Below, in pieces: positions 49,616 through 59,254 of a stretch of DNA of 64,000 nucleotides. Numbering within the stretch: position 1 is the stretch's first letter; every line of letters starts with the position of its first letter. The stretch is from contig NZ_JACVPB010000001.1 in assembly GCF_018882085.1 (NCBI RefSeq), forward strand, positions 248,001 through 312,000. The letters run 5' to 3'. Origin of the DNA: Polynucleobacter sp. AP-Reno-20A-A9 (GTDB lineage Bacteria; Pseudomonadota; Gammaproteobacteria; Burkholderiales; Burkholderiaceae). Made by a program: the position numbers and the translations under genes. The notes beneath the pieces are model-generated. The model saw nothing but the letters and a program-made list of their open reading frames with translations, was not told the DNA's origin and did no database searches.

Positions 49616-51241
49616 TTAACGCAGCAGAGAATTAATCGCCAACAAATCTTCGTCAGATAAGGTTGATGCGCTCGCTTTGAGTTTGAGCGCATTTAAGACT
49701 GTGCTGTAGCGTGCTTGTTGTAACTGAGAGCGCGTAGTAAATAGGGTGTCGACTGCAATTAATACGTCGATATTAATTAAAGTTCCAACCTGAAAGCCTA
49801 GTCGACTAGATTCCACGGCGGATTCTGAAGATCTCTCTGCAGCTTCATAGGCTCTAACGCTCGCGAGACCACCATAAAAGCCGGTAAATGCTGCACGTGT
49901 ATTTTGAGCTGCAATACGCCTTGCATTGTCATAGTTCGCTTTTGCGGTATCCACCAAAGCAGCATTCTGTCTGATGACAGAGCTATTGAATCCGCCGGAC
50001 ACTAACGGAATAGTCATCTGTAAGGCCACAGTGTTGTTGTAGACATTGGTCTGAGATGGCGTGTAACTATTCGGTGTGCCGTTCGAAGTGTTATATCCTG
50101 AAGTACCCACTAAATTGAGTGATGGGTAGTTCAAAGCCTGGGCAGCACGATAGGTACTTTCAGCCAAGTTTACGGTGAGCTGACTTGCCAATACTTTAAA
50201 GTTCGCCGCCTCTGTTTGATTGATCCAGTCATCTAAAGTTTGCCCAGGAGGCAGTACTGGATTGACGCTATCCACCAGAGGGGCGCTTTTGTTTTCTTTG
50301 CTTTTGCTACGGGGATCTTTCAGGACACCATCAATCTTGGCGGCTTTAACTAAGGGTCTGAGGGGGCCGACTGGGTGTCCAACCAATTGCTCTAGAACTC
50401 CTTTTTTTACTACTAAATCTGCTTGCGCAGCTATCTCTTGAGAGATAGTCAGGTCGTAGCTGGCTTGAGCTGTATTGACGTCCACAATAGTTGCTAGACC
50501 GGCATCAAATTTGGCTTGCGCAACATCTAGCTGTTGCTTAATCAGATCTTTCTTGTTGCGATAGAGCGCTACATTGTCTTGGCTTGTTAGCGCATCAAAG
50601 TAAGCCTGTGAAACTCTCAAAATCAAATCTTGCTGGGCTTGAAAGAAATTCATATCAGCAATCTTGGTATTCAGATCACCTTGCTTAAAAGCCTCGAGCG
50701 CACCTACGTTAAACACAGGCTGGGTAAGAGTTACCGTGTAGCTTTTTTGGTCAAATACGCGAGAGTTGCCTGCGCCCGTAGCAACTACAGTTGATCCAGC
50801 TCCGTGCTGGTAGTAGCGAGTGGCTCCAGGTGTTGCATTGGCCTGAGGCAGCAGCAAGGCAAGGCCTTGCCAATACAGTTCTTTACTGGCTTGATAGTTA
50901 AAGCGCGCAGCATTTAATACCGGATCACTAAATGCAGCATCTTGATAGAGCTGAATCAGGTCATTAAATTGAGCATTGCTATTGCTGGACTTACTGTTAT
51001 CTAGATAGGACGGAGTTGCATTATTTGGTAATGCGGTCTTATTGGGTGGAGGCGCTATCTGTGGCGGCTGCTCTAAGCCAATCAGGGTCGATGCACTCAT
51101 TGGGGTTGGTAGGGCTGGTCTAGCGGCTGCGCTAGGGCTTTGCGCAAACGCATCGAAGGACCAGGTACCGAGACCAAGCGCTTGACTGAGGATCAAACCA
51201 AAGGCGGTAAGTCTAGAAAGTCTGAAGCGGGTTGGGGTCAT
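49616..51241 (-). CDS. tolC: TolC-family outer-membrane channel protein
   Basis: The 541-residue protein has a signal peptide (about 1-34) followed by a Pro/Ala-rich stretch and two outer-membrane-efflux repeats. [20 protein letters not shown] and the second-half [16 protein letters not shown] with [12 protein letters not shown] are TolC-like. TolC proteins form trimeric channels for type I secretion and efflux. The N-terminal extra (about residues 35-85) is longer than E. coli TolC. No inner-membrane partner genes are adjacent. It is divergent from uppP. Confidence 0.88.
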   Translation of the reverse strand: MTPTRFRLSRLTAFGLILSQALGLGTWSFDAFAQSPSAAARPALPTPMSASTLIGLEQPPQIAPPPNKTALPNNATPSYLDNSKSSNSNAQFNDLIQLYQDAAFSDPVLNAARFNYQASKELYWQGLALLLPQANATPGATRYYQHGAGSTVVATGAGNSRVFDQKSYTVTLTQPVFNVGALEAFKQGDLNTKIADMNFFQAQQDLILRVSQAYFDALTSQDNVALYRNKKDLIKQQLDVAQAKFDAGLATIVDVNTAQASYDLTISQEIAAQADLVVKKGVLEQLVGHPVGPLRPLVKAAKIDGVLKDPRSKSKENKSAPLVDSVNPVLPPGQTLDDWINQTEAANFKVLASQLTVNLAESTYRAAQALNYPSLNLVGTSGYNTSNGTPNSYTPSQTNVYNNTVALQMTIPLVSGGFNSSVIRQNAALVDTAKANYDNARRIAAQNTRAAFTGFYGGLASVRAYEAAERSSESAVESSRLGFQVGTLINIDVLIAVDTLFTTRSQLQQARYSTVLNALKLKASASTLSDEDLLAINSLLR

Positions 51242-51361
51242 GTAATTCGGATACTTTTCAATGTGCCATGCAGTTTAAGGCTAATTTATTCAAAATGCTC
51301 ATTTAGACGCTATTTTGCCAAATCCTCTGAGTTACCCATATATACCTATAAAATTTGGCCT

Positions 51362-52207
51362 ATGGATCTAATTTTGTTACTTAAAGCAGTCATTCTGGGG
51401 GTGGTAGAGGGGCTCACGGAGTTCTTGCCGATCTCTAGCACTGGACACCTCATCTTGGTTGGGGATTTGCTCGACTTTAATGATGATCGAGGGAAGGCTT
51501 TTGAGGTCATTATTCAGTTTGGCGCTATTTTGGCGGTTTGCTGGGAGTTTCGCCAGAAACTCATTAAAGTTGCTACCTCGTTCTCGGGTAGCCCCATTGC
51601 GCGTCGCTTTGTACTGAACTTATTAATCGCTTCTATTCCTGCGATGGGCTTGGGGTTCTTATTTGGTAAGCATATTAAAGCGGTATTGTTTTCGCCGATT
51701 CCAGTGGCGAGTGCTTTTATTGTGGGGGCCTTAGTTATTTTTTGGGCAGAACGTCGCCAACAAAATCGTGCAGATGTTTCTAGCCACATTAAATCAGTAG
51801 ATGACCTCACTCCTTTGGATGCACTCAAAGTCGGCTTAGCGCAATGTGCCGCATTAATTCCGGGAACGTCTCGCTCGGGTGCAACGATTATTGGTGGCAT
51901 GTTATTTGGTTTGCCCCGTGCCGTTGCAACTGAGTTTTCATTCTTCTTGGCTATACCAGTCATTGGTGGTGCCACCGCTTATGAGTTGCTGAAGCTTTGG
52001 AAGGCGCCAGTATTTTTCTCTGGAGAATTCACTCTAGCTACTATTGTCGGTTTCATTGCTGCTTTTATCTCAGCATTTATCTGCGTTCGCTGGTTAATTC
52101 ATTATGTGGCACACCATAACTTCATTCCATTTGCCTGGTATCGAATCGCTTTCGGCTTGTTAGTGTTATTTACTGCTTACAGTGGATTGATTGCTTGGTC
52201 TCACTGA
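51362..52207 (+). CDS. uppP: Undecaprenyl-diphosphate phosphatase
   Basis: UppP (BacA) dephosphorylates undecaprenyl pyrophosphate, recycling the lipid carrier of peptidoglycan and O-antigen. The integral membrane protein has [20 protein letters not shown] near the N-terminus and the second repeat [18 protein letters not shown]. The frame is open upstream to 51140, but those 74 residues are unlike the family; the ATG at 51362 gives 281 residues. It is adjacent to the divergent tolC-family gene. Confidence 0.95.
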   Translation: MDLILLLKAVILGVVEGLTEFLPISSTGHLILVGDLLDFNDDRGKAFEVIIQFGAILAVCWEFRQKLIKVATSFSGSPIARRFVLNLLIASIPAMGLGFLFGKHIKAVLFSPIPVASAFIVGALVIFWAERRQQNRADVSSHIKSVDDLTPLDALKVGLAQCAALIPGTSRSGATIIGGMLFGLPRAVATEFSFFLAIPVIGGATAYELLKLWKAPVFFSGEFTLATIVGFIAAFISAFICVRWLIHYVAHHNFIPFAWYRIAFGLLVLFTAYSGLIAWSH

Positions 52208-52246
52208 TCTAACCAATACCCTTTATCAAAGTTAAGGCAATTCAAT

Positions 52247-52711
52247 ATGGATGTATCAATAGACGCAATTACCAATAATATTCAGCTGGCACTTGCCCCT
52301 GTATTTTTGTTAACTGCCGTAGCAACTTTAATTAATGCGATTTCAGGGCGCTTAGCCCGTTCAGTTGATCGTATGCGTGCGATTCGGCATTCTATTAATC
52401 TGGGTGAGGTAAAGGACGCGAAAATACTGCAGCACATGCATAAAGAGGCGGATGAGGCTCAAATTCGAGGTCGCCTTTGTACCGCTGCCATATTTTTTGA
52501 TGTCCTCAGCGGTGTGTTTATTTCCTTAACGGTTCTTGAACTATTTTTCTTTCAAGCGGGCGCGGTCCGTTCTTTGCAGACGGCTTATGTCATTTGGACA
52601 TTTGTGCTGGGCCTCGTCTTTTTTATGACCTCTTTATCCATTGTTCTGGCCGAGGTTGTTTATGCCTATCGCTCGGCAGGTTGGAATACGCCAAATGGCT
52701 TTGACAAATGA
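52247..52711 (+). CDS. DUF2721 family membrane protein
   Basis: The 154-residue protein has three hydrophobic segments (about 15-33, 78-100 and 111-135) and the sequence [26 protein letters not shown], characteristic of DUF2721. The function is unknown. It lies 39 bp after uppP and overlaps trmB by 4 bp (ATGA), so it is probably in the same operon as both. Confidence 0.85.
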   Translation: MDVSIDAITNNIQLALAPVFLLTAVATLINAISGRLARSVDRMRAIRHSINLGEVKDAKILQHMHKEADEAQIRGRLCTAAIFFDVLSGVFISLTVLELFFFQAGAVRSLQTAYVIWTFVLGLVFFMTSLSIVLAEVVYAYRSAGWNTPNGFDK

Positions 52712-53487
52712 AGAGAGTAGATAGGATTCGCTCATTCGTATTGAGAGCTGGAAGAACTACCGCCGGTCAACAACGCGCCATTGAAGAATTGGGACCCCAG
52801 TTTTTACTACCTTATCAAGCATCCAATCTCAATTTAATTGAAGCATTTAACGGCTCAACTAAACCAAAGATATTGGAGATTGGCTTTGGTATGGGTGAGA
52901 CCACCGCTAAGATTGCTGCCTTAAGAGCGGATGATGACTTTTTGGCGATCGAGGTTCATCCTCCTGGTGTCGGGGCCCTGCTCAAATTGATTGGTGAAAA
53001 CCAGCTGACCAATCTCAGACTCATACAGCATGATGCTGTTGAGGTTTTAGAGAACATGCTTGCGCCAGATTCGCTGGATGGAATTCATATTTACTTTGCA
53101 GATCCTTGGCATAAGAGGCGCCACCATAAGCGCCGCCTCATTCAGGCAGAGTTTGTAAGACTGTTAGTCTCCAGATTAAAACCAGGGGGCTATTTACATT
53201 TAGCAACCGATTGGCATAACTATGCCGAGCAAATGCTCTTGGTGCTGAATGCTGAAAATACTATACAAAATACTTCTAGTGAATTGATGAAGGTGGAAAC
53301 TTTCACCGCTGAGGATGTGGCCAAACCTGATGAGGTTTGCAATGAATTTAAGCCCACTCTTGAGCAGCTCAATGCTGAGCATCAGGGGTATGTCGTGCGT
53401 CCAGACTATCGCCCAGTGACCAAATTTGAAAACCGTGGCATCAAGCTAGGCCACGGCGTTTGGGATTTGGTCTACAAGAAAAAATAA
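52708..53487 (+). CDS. trmB: tRNA (guanine-N7-)-methyltransferase
   Basis: TrmB methylates G46 of tRNA. The 259-residue Rossmann methyltransferase has [34 protein letters not shown] and the catalytic [17 protein letters not shown], which is diagnostic. The start overlaps the DUF2721 stop by 4 bp. It is convergent with gabD, and a near-perfect repeat of its stop-codon region lies in the spacer. Confidence 0.95.
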   Translation: MKRVDRIRSFVLRAGRTTAGQQRAIEELGPQFLLPYQASNLNLIEAFNGSTKPKILEIGFGMGETTAKIAALRADDDFLAIEVHPPGVGALLKLIGENQLTNLRLIQHDAVEVLENMLAPDSLDGIHIYFADPWHKRRHHKRRLIQAEFVRLLVSRLKPGGYLHLATDWHNYAEQMLLVLNAENTIQNTSSELMKVETFTAEDVAKPDEVCNEFKPTLEQLNAEHQGYVVRPDYRPVTKFENRGIKLGHGVWDLVYKKK

Positions 53488-53512
53488 ACCAAGTAACTAA
53501 AAAATAAATCAA
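53479..53512. repeat. Near-perfect 14-bp repeat spanning the trmB stop codon
   Basis: AAAAAATAAACCAA (53479-53492) contains the TAA stop of trmB and recurs as AAAAAATAAATCAA at 53499-53512. One base of 14 differs and the period is 20 bp. Confidence 0.65.
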
Positions 53513-53541
53513 TAAAAAGAGGTCTATAGGCCTATAAGCCC
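53511..53541 (-). terminator. Probable terminator of gabD
   Basis: On the minus strand a partly paired GC/AT hairpin around TATAGGCCTATA (53521-53541) contains the gabD TAG stop and is followed by TCTTTTTATT. The stem has a mismatch and a bulge, so this is a moderate call. Confidence 0.42.
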
Positions 53542-55004
53542 ACGCAGACGTACTTCATCTCAAGGTATTCGTCCATGCCGTAGACACTGCCTTCGCGTCC
53601 CAGGCCAGATTGCTTGATGCCACCAAAGGGAGCAACCTCGTTAGAGATCAATCCAGTATTGACGCCCACCATGCCGTATTCAAGGGCCTCAGCCACTTTC
53701 CATACGCGGCCAATATCACGGCTATAGAAATAAGATGCTAGGCCAAACTGACTGCTATTGGCTAGCTGAATAACCTCTTCATCACTCTCAAAAGGAATGA
53801 TGGGTGCTACAGGGCCGAAAGTTTCCTCGTACGTAATGAGCATTTGGCTATTTACGTTAGCCAAAATAGTTGGCTCATAAAAGTTCTTGCCTTCAATGGA
53901 CTGTTTGCCGCCAGTAACAAGCTTGGCGCCTTTGCTCAGTGCATCAGCAACATGCTTTTGTACTTTCTCAAGAGCTGCAGTTTCAATCAAAGGGCCTTGG
54001 CTAATACCAGCTTCCATGCCGTTACCCACTTTAATGGCGGATAGCGCCTTGGCAAACTTTTCAACAAACAGGTCATGCACTTTTTTATGAACATAAAAGC
54101 GGTTTGCACAGACGCAAGTTTGACCGGAGTTTCTAAATTTAGAAGCCATGGCGCCACTGACTGCGGCATCGATATCGGCATCTTCAAAAACGATGAACGG
54201 GGCGTGCCCACCTAACTCTAGAGCGAGTTTTTTGACAGTTGGAGCACATTGTTCCATCAGGATGCGGCCCACTTCTGTAGATCCTGTGAACGATAGATGG
54301 CGCACTGTTGGCGAGGAGCAAAGTGTTTTGCCAATCACAATGGATTGATTGGCATCGGCGGTCACAATATTAATCACCCCATCCGGAATACCAGCACGCT
54401 TAGCTAGTTCAGCTAGGGCCAAGGCGGATAGCGGCGTTAATTCAGCGGGTTTGATGACGATAGTGCAGCCTGCTGCTAATGCGGGTGCAATCTTGCGCGT
54501 GATCATCGCAATCGGGAAGTTCCAAGGAGTAATGGCTACGCAAACACCAATCGGTTGCTTTAATACCATGAGGCGCTTATCGCTCCAGGTGGTTCCCAGA
54601 ATAGACCCTTCAACTCGCTTTGCTTCTTCAGCAAACCACTCCACAAATGAGGCGCCATAAACAACTTCACCTGCAGCTTCAGTTAAAGGCTTGCCCTGCT
54701 CGAGCGTCATGAGCTTTGCCAGATCTTGTGTATTGTCAATAATGAGGTCAAACCACTTGCGCATGATTTGCGCGCGCTCTTTGGCTAATTTACTGCGCCA
54801 TGCAGGGAGCACTTTTTCAGCGGCGATGATAGCAAGCTCAGCATCTTTGGTTTCTAGATTAGCTACCGAAGCAATGATCTCATCAGTAGCCGGATTAGAA
54901 ACTACGAAGGTATTTTTAGAGCCAACCCATTTACCATCGATAAAAGCCTCTTCCCTAAAAAGACTTGAATCTTGTAATTGGCTGCGAATGTCTACTTTTT
55001 GCAT
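53532..55004 (-). CDS. gabD: Succinate-semialdehyde dehydrogenase (NAD(P)+)
   Basis: GabD oxidises succinate semialdehyde to succinate, for example in 4-aminobutyrate breakdown. The 490 residues have the aldehyde dehydrogenase pattern: ITPWNFPIAMITRKIAPALAAGC, FTGSTEVGRIL, LELGGHAPFIVFEDAD with the catalytic Glu, and NSGQTCVCANRFYV with the catalytic Cys. MVGVNTGLISNEVAPFGGIKQSGLGREGS matches the succinate-semialdehyde subfamily. No gabT is adjacent, so the substrate remains probable. Confidence 0.9.
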   Translation of the reverse strand: MQKVDIRSQLQDSSLFREEAFIDGKWVGSKNTFVVSNPATDEIIASVANLETKDAELAIIAAEKVLPAWRSKLAKERAQIMRKWFDLIIDNTQDLAKLMTLEQGKPLTEAAGEVVYGASFVEWFAEEAKRVEGSILGTTWSDKRLMVLKQPIGVCVAITPWNFPIAMITRKIAPALAAGCTIVIKPAELTPLSALALAELAKRAGIPDGVINIVTADANQSIVIGKTLCSSPTVRHLSFTGSTEVGRILMEQCAPTVKKLALELGGHAPFIVFEDADIDAAVSGAMASKFRNSGQTCVCANRFYVHKKVHDLFVEKFAKALSAIKVGNGMEAGISQGPLIETAALEKVQKHVADALSKGAKLVTGGKQSIEGKNFYEPTILANVNSQMLITYEETFGPVAPIIPFESDEEVIQLANSSQFGLASYFYSRDIGRVWKVAEALEYGMVGVNTGLISNEVAPFGGIKQSGLGREGSVYGMDEYLEMKYVCVGL

Positions 55005-55052
55005 GATGTTTGACCTTGGTATAGATGTGGATCATTTTATCCCCCAATAAAT

Positions 55053-55085
55053 AAAAAAGCCTCCGAGCTTTTGGGGTCTGGAGGC
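55053..55085 (-). terminator. Rho-independent terminator of the ribBX-ribH-nusB operon
   Basis: On the minus strand GCCTCC, a 15-nt loop and GGAGGC are followed by TTTTTT, 31 bp after the nusB stop. The stem is GC-rich and the U tract is clean. Confidence 0.85.
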
Positions 55086-55115
55086 TGAGATGCTGTACTG
55101 CTGCTTAGGGGATGT

Positions 55116-55625
55116 TTAGCCTGCCTGAGTCTCGGCTGTACGCAGCTTTTGGGCCAGTAGATCTAGTACGCCATTGACATATTTATGGCCATCTGTGCCG
55201 CCAAAGGTTTTGGCAAGCTCAACTGCTTCATTGATGGCCACTTTGTAAGGTACCGAAAGATCGATAGCTAACTCATAGGCGCCAATGAGCAATGCTGCAT
55301 GCTCAACTGGTGAGAGTTCGTTAATAGGGCGATCTAATGCTGGAGTAATAATGGCCTCCAACTCATCGGTGCGAGCTAATACGCCATCAAAAATACCTTG
55401 AAATAGATCAAGCTGGCAGCGACGGAAGGCTGGATCTTCTGCAAGCTGCTTAGCAATGGCGGCGGCATTGGGGATGCTGCCAGCACGACGCATAACTAGG
55501 CTTTGATAAACACCCTGAAGAGCGTATTCACGAGCGCGACGACGTGGCGTGAGTGAGCGCTTTGGAGCGGACTTCACTTCCTTGTCAGCTTGTGGATTTA
55601 GTGGATTCTGGCTAGATGTAGTCAT
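55116..55625 (-). CDS. nusB: Transcription antitermination factor NusB
   Basis: NusB, with NusE, binds boxA RNA and supports rRNA antitermination. The 169-residue helical protein has RRRAREYALQGVYQSLV, LDRPINELSPVEHAALLIGAYEL and PYKVAINEAVELAKTFGGTDGHKYVNGVLD, all family signatures. It is 5 bp after ribH on the minus strand. ribH-nusB is one of the most common bacterial gene pairs. A good terminator follows. Confidence 0.96.
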   Translation of the reverse strand: MTTSSQNPLNPQADKEVKSAPKRSLTPRRRAREYALQGVYQSLVMRRAGSIPNAAAIAKQLAEDPAFRRCQLDLFQGIFDGVLARTDELEAIITPALDRPINELSPVEHAALLIGAYELAIDLSVPYKVAINEAVELAKTFGGTDGHKYVNGVLDLLAQKLRTAETQAG

Positions 55626-55630
55626 GCGAA

Positions 55631-56146
55631 TTATTCTTCTTCACTCGAGTTGATTTCGATATCAATATCAGGAGTTAATGCCAAGGCTAAATTTGCCATC
55701 TCCACTACTGCTTGAGCACATTCTGCGCCTTTTACCTGAACACGAGCAAGGGCTTGCTCATCAGTGTCGCAAGTGAGTACGCCATTGGCGATTGGTAATC
55801 CAGAGTCAATAGAAATGCGAGTAATACCAGAAGCAGATTCATTGGAGACTAATTCAAAGTGATAGGTCTCACCACGAATGACTGCTCCCAGGGCAACTAA
55901 ACCATCAAACTCACCAGTCTCTGCCATTTTTTGGAGGGCAAATGGAATTTCTAGGGCGCCAGGAACGGTAACCAATTTGATATCTGCTTGAGAAACGCCA
56001 AGAGAAATCAATTCATTGATACAGGAATTTGTTAGGGCAACGCAATGATCTTCATTAAAGCGCGCTTGTACAACACCAATGCGGAGATCTTGACCATTGA
56101 GATCAGTTTCTAATACGCCTACAAAATCATTCGTGGAACTAGTCAT
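55631..56146 (-). CDS. ribH: 6,7-dimethyl-8-ribityllumazine synthase
   Basis: RibH condenses the RibA/RibD pyrimidine product with dihydroxybutanone phosphate in riboflavin synthesis. [60 protein letters not shown] and [13 protein letters not shown] are the family motifs. The frame is open to 56278, but the family-like start [18 protein letters not shown] at 56146 gives 171 residues. It lies between ribBX and nusB. Confidence 0.95.
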   Translation of the reverse strand: MTSSTNDFVGVLETDLNGQDLRIGVVQARFNEDHCVALTNSCINELISLGVSQADIKLVTVPGALEIPFALQKMAETGEFDGLVALGAVIRGETYHFELVSNESASGITRISIDSGLPIANGVLTCDTDEQALARVQVKGAECAQAVVEMANLALALTPDIDIEINSSEEE

Positions 56147-56180
56147 AGCAATCTTTAAAAATATTTTGGCTTTAGGGGAC

Positions 56181-57311
56181 TTAAGAAGTGTACGGCTTGT
56201 AACCCGTAACTTCGAGCTTATAGCCAGAAAGGCTAGGTACCGGACTTGGGTTGGCAAGCAAGCGCATTTTGCCAACACCGATATCTTTCAAGATTTGGGC
56301 GCCAATGCCATAGCTTCTGAAATCCGTTTTTCTGGCTAAAGGTTTCTTGGCTTCTTCCTGTGACTGATTGAGTTTTTGGAACTGAGCTAACCAATCTTGA
56401 TCATTCGGGGCAGCAATGCCAGAGGCATTGAGCAGTACGGCTACGCCAGCTGGTGAAGCAGCAATTTGCTCTAAGGCTTTGGCGAGTGGCCAAGAATGGG
56501 TGCTGACATTCGAATCCAGGAAGTCCAACACAGTAACTGGCTCATGCACGCGCACCAAAGTTTCTTGAGCTTCAGAAGGCTTGCCATGCACTAATGCAAT
56601 ATGAACACATGAGCTTGGAGTATCGCGGTAAATGATGCCTTGGAATTTTCCCCATGGGGTGATGAATTCTCTACTACCTTCACGAACCACAATGCTTTCA
56701 TGCTGACTACGGTATTGAATAAGGTCAGCGATACTGCCAATTTTTAATTGATGCTTTTGGGCAAATTCCAGAAGATCTGGGAGGCGTGCCATGCTACCGT
56801 CATCTTTCATGATTTCACAAATCACGGAAGTAGGGGAGCATCCAGCCATTGCCGCTAAATCGCAGCCGGCTTCAGTATGTCCTGAGCGAATGAGTACGCC
56901 GCCAGGCTGCGCCATCAATGGAAAAATATGTCCAGGCTGAACTAAGTCATTGGGCTTAGCGTTTGGTGCTACTGCAGTTTTAATGGTGAGTGCACGATCA
57001 GCTGCAGAAATGCCAGTAGTTACTCCGCTGGCTGCTTCAATGGAGACCGTGAAATTGGTTCCCATCGATGTGCCGTTATCCCGAACCATTAGGGGGAGAT
57101 TAAGTTGTTGGCAGCGTTCGCGAGTCAGGGTTAAGCAGATCAGGCCGCGACCATGTTTTGCCATGAAATTCACTGCTTCAGCTGTGACATGATCGGCGGC
57201 CAAAACTAAATCGCCTTCGTTCTCACGATCTTCTTCGTCTACGAGGATCACCATCTTGCCGGCGTGCAGCTCAGCAATAATTTCTTCGGTGGAGGCAAGG
57301 GTATTTGGCAT
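56181..57311 (-). CDS. ribBX: RibB-type DHBP synthase with degenerate GTP cyclohydrolase II-like domain (RibBX)
   Basis: Residues 1-200 are a complete 3,4-dihydroxy-2-butanone-4-phosphate synthase with [31 protein letters not shown] and [12 protein letters not shown]. This enzyme makes DHBP from ribulose-5-phosphate. Residues 205-376 look like GTP cyclohydrolase II ([42 protein letters not shown]), but the three zinc-binding Cys and the RQEGRGIG segment are missing, so cyclohydrolase activity is not expected. This is the RibBX architecture described from Proteobacteria. A true RibA should be elsewhere. Confidence 0.92.
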   Translation of the reverse strand: MPNTLASTEEIIAELHAGKMVILVDEEDRENEGDLVLAADHVTAEAVNFMAKHGRGLICLTLTRERCQQLNLPLMVRDNGTSMGTNFTVSIEAASGVTTGISAADRALTIKTAVAPNAKPNDLVQPGHIFPLMAQPGGVLIRSGHTEAGCDLAAMAGCSPTSVICEIMKDDGSMARLPDLLEFAQKHQLKIGSIADLIQYRSQHESIVVREGSREFITPWGKFQGIIYRDTPSSCVHIALVHGKPSEAQETLVRVHEPVTVLDFLDSNVSTHSWPLAKALEQIAASPAGVAVLLNASGIAAPNDQDWLAQFQKLNQSQEEAKKPLARKTDFRSYGIGAQILKDIGVGKMRLLANPSPVPSLSGYKLEVTGYKPYTS

Positions 57312-57433
57312 AGCCCTCTATTTTAAGCTCAGGAGCCCTTTGCAGTGCTGTCCCACCTCAATATCCCGTGTTTCTGACAGCAAGAGCCTTGGATCGGAGT
57401 TTCAGTTCGGAAGACTGCCTTTGAAAATGGGCG

Positions 57434-57763
57434 ATGCCCCCTAAAAAGCACTCCAACCCAGGACTCGGACCTATAAATTGCCAGGGATTTATTTTGTTAG
57501 AGGTTTTGGTGGCCATGAGCATGATTTTGGGGGTCTGGATGGCATCGGTAGGTGTTTATCAGCGCCTAGCCTTAACCCTGACTCAACAAGAAAGCAAAAG
57601 ATCACAACTTAGAAAGGATTCAGATGTTTTTGAAATGCAAGAACACAGCAGGATCAATCTCAATCTACCCAATAAAGCCTTAAGCAATGAGTCTGCTCGA
57701 GTGCTTAGTCGGAATCGCGCTGTGCGCACTTCTGCTCAATCCACTATTAAAGACAAGCGCTGA
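57434..57763 (+). CDS. Minor pilin-like protein (PilV-like), short
   Basis: The 109-residue product has a type III (prepilin) signal: a polar leader of about 18 residues ending in Gly, then FILLEVLVAMSMILGVWMASV with the expected Glu at mature position 5. After that it is short, polar and helical with no recognisable globular domain. It overlaps the next gene by 77 bp, unusual for such clusters, so the C-terminus may be frameshifted or truncated. It is first in a run of four pilin-like genes downstream of the divergent ribBX. Confidence 0.65.
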   Translation: MPPKKHSNPGLGPINCQGFILLEVLVAMSMILGVWMASVGVYQRLALTLTQQESKRSQLRKDSDVFEMQEHSRINLNLPNKALSNESARVLSRNRAVRTSAQSTIKDKR

Positions 57764-58340
57764 TTTGGTGATCAAGCAAATTGAGCATGAGAAATCACAA
57801 TCTTTAATTTCGGAAGCAGATCGTGCATTCGAATTGATTGGCCGAGCTATTCGTATCGCAGGTTATCGGAATATTCAATCTAAGGTCTTGCCGATAAATA
57901 AATCAGGACAGTTAAAAAAAGAAAATATATTTTTGGATGTAGAGAAAAAGGTTGGCTTTAGAGGATCTGATTCATTGACTGTTCGTCATGAGCTATCCAA
58001 TGGTGTGGGTTTTGATTGTGTTGGTAACGCTATCACTGCAGAACGTACCAAGAGTCACTTAGCGCTGCAAGGATTTTTAGTAGATCGTCAGGCGGGAGTT
58101 CCTAAAGGTAAAAAAGTGAATGGCGGCTCATTGATATGTGAGTCGCTGGATCGTCAAGGCCACGTTCAAAATACCACCTTAATGAATGGAGTCAATGGTT
58201 TATTGATTGAGGAGCTTAATCCCACTCAAGCCAATACCAATATGGTCCAAAGGCTCTTTAAGGTCACGCTACAGATGACCGACGGAGCCAAGCTCAACCT
58301 GGATCTAGAGCGAACATTTGCGACGAGGAATCTCTTGTGA
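57687..58340 (+). CDS. Minor pilin-like protein (PilW-like) without leader
   Basis: The 217-residue protein begins directly MSLLECLVGIALCALLLNPLL, so the Met sits where the mature pilin residue 1 would be and the prepilin Gly(-1) and leader are absent. An in-frame stop (57681-57683) lies two codons upstream, so no longer start is possible in this frame. The rest, with SEADRAFELIGRAIRIAGYRN and LSNGVGFDCVGNAI, resembles PilW-type minor pilins by the overall pattern. It overlaps the preceding gene by 77 bp and the next by 4 bp. Confidence 0.65.
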   Translation: MSLLECLVGIALCALLLNPLLKTSADLVIKQIEHEKSQSLISEADRAFELIGRAIRIAGYRNIQSKVLPINKSGQLKKENIFLDVEKKVGFRGSDSLTVRHELSNGVGFDCVGNAITAERTKSHLALQGFLVDRQAGVPKGKKVNGGSLICESLDRQGHVQNTTLMNGVNGLLIEELNPTQANTNMVQRLFKVTLQMTDGAKLNLDLERTFATRNLL

Positions 58341-58666
58341 TTTTGGCTTGGGTGATATCGCTGCTCTTGCTCTGCTCATCTCTCATAGCGTATTTAGAGA
58401 GGTTGAATGCATTGCGTATTGTTGAAGTAAAAACAATGGAGATGGCCCAGAAACATTTTATTGCTTCTGAGAAAGCAGTATTAGAGTGCGAGAAAAATAT
58501 TACTAAGCTTGCAGACTTAGAAGGGAATGCTTGCTTCATTCAGCCTGCTGGTAAAAATCGCTGGTTGATTTCGAGTAAAGAAAAACCAGTGATTCAAATC
58601 GGTGTTGTCATTGATGAAAAGACAGGCATTGCAACTCGTTTTAACTGGCGCCAAGTCTTTGAATGA
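58337..58666 (+). CDS. Short membrane-anchored protein, PilX-like position
   Basis: The 109-residue product begins with a hydrophobic segment (ILAWVISLLLLCSSLIAYLE), then a helical part with KHFIASEKAVLECEKNITK and a Cys pair that could be disulfide-bonded (Cys in VLECEK and NACFIQ). The EKAVLECE pattern is like PilX/GspK proteins. It lacks a Gly(-1)/Glu5 prepilin motif. The start is a GTG overlapping the previous stop (GTGA). The family is inferred from position and shape, so the name is tentative. Confidence 0.6.
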   Translation: MILAWVISLLLLCSSLIAYLERLNALRIVEVKTMEMAQKHFIASEKAVLECEKNITKLADLEGNACFIQPAGKNRWLISSKEKPVIQIGVVIDEKTGIATRFNWRQVFE

Positions 58667-59237
58667 TTTAAAGCAATCTATAAGTCAACGCCATCATTCG
58701 GAATTTGGATTTAGTCTTCTGGAATTAATGGCTGTCGTTTTGCTCATTGCAATTGTTGCAATGATGACAATGCCTTTATTGCAAGAGCAAATTGCCGCTC
58801 GAGAAATCGAGACTATCGCTCGAAGATTTATTACCCACGCCCATTTTGCTCGCCAGCAAGCTTTGTATTTAGGTCAGCCTGTGCGCCTGGCGCCTATTTC
58901 TGACGATCGATGGGAGGCGGGATGGGTAGTTAAAAGCGGCTGTATCGGGAGGCCAGTTAAATCAGGCTGTATGGAAAAGCCCTGGTTTTCGCAGGGAAAT
59001 ATTGACCCTGTTTACTTTAAGGGTGGAGGTAAGCAATTCATTGATCCTAATTCTGGTAAGAAGGGCATCTTATTTAATGCTGCTGGAGCTGCTAAGACGG
59101 CCCACGGGGGATTTGTTGCCAATCGGCTGATCTTGGGTCACAGCAGGGCTCCCGACCTAGAGCGCCAAATGATTCTGGGCAGTGGAGGGCGTTGGCGGAT
59201 CTGTGATCCCGAGAGGGACGCAAAGCGCTGTCATTGA
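58659..59237 (+). CDS. FimT/GspH-type pseudopilin
   Basis: A prepilin-like protein with EFGFSLLELMAVVLLIAIVAMMTMPLL, which has the Gly(-1)/Phe1/Glu5 cleavage site, and a GspH/FimT-like periplasmic domain with ARRFITHAHFARQQALYLGQPVRLAP and WEAGWVV. A TTG at 58659 gives a leader of 17 residues and overlaps the previous gene by 8 bp. An ATG at 58614 or GTG at 58602 would add an unusually long leader. With TTG there are 192 residues. It ends 17 bp before the chosen ribD start. Confidence 0.75.
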   Translation: MNDLKQSISQRHHSEFGFSLLELMAVVLLIAIVAMMTMPLLQEQIAAREIETIARRFITHAHFARQQALYLGQPVRLAPISDDRWEAGWVVKSGCIGRPVKSGCMEKPWFSQGNIDPVYFKGGGKQFIDPNSGKKGILFNAAGAAKTAHGGFVANRLILGHSRAPDLERQMILGSGGRWRICDPERDAKRCH

Positions 59238-59254
59238 ATGGTTTAATAGACCCC

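Noticed and set aside
51514..51975. A 153-codon minus-strand frame opposite uppP
   Set aside because: UppP motifs are intact on the plus strand and the antisense product has no family features.
54349..55050. Two plus-strand open frames (103 and 119 codons) inside gabD
   Set aside because: Both are antisense shadows of a well-conserved dehydrogenase, rich in Ser/Ala/Arg, with no recognisable motif.
57312..57433. Possible FMN riboswitch upstream of ribBX
   Set aside because: The conserved RFN blocks are not visible on either strand of this 122-bp gap.
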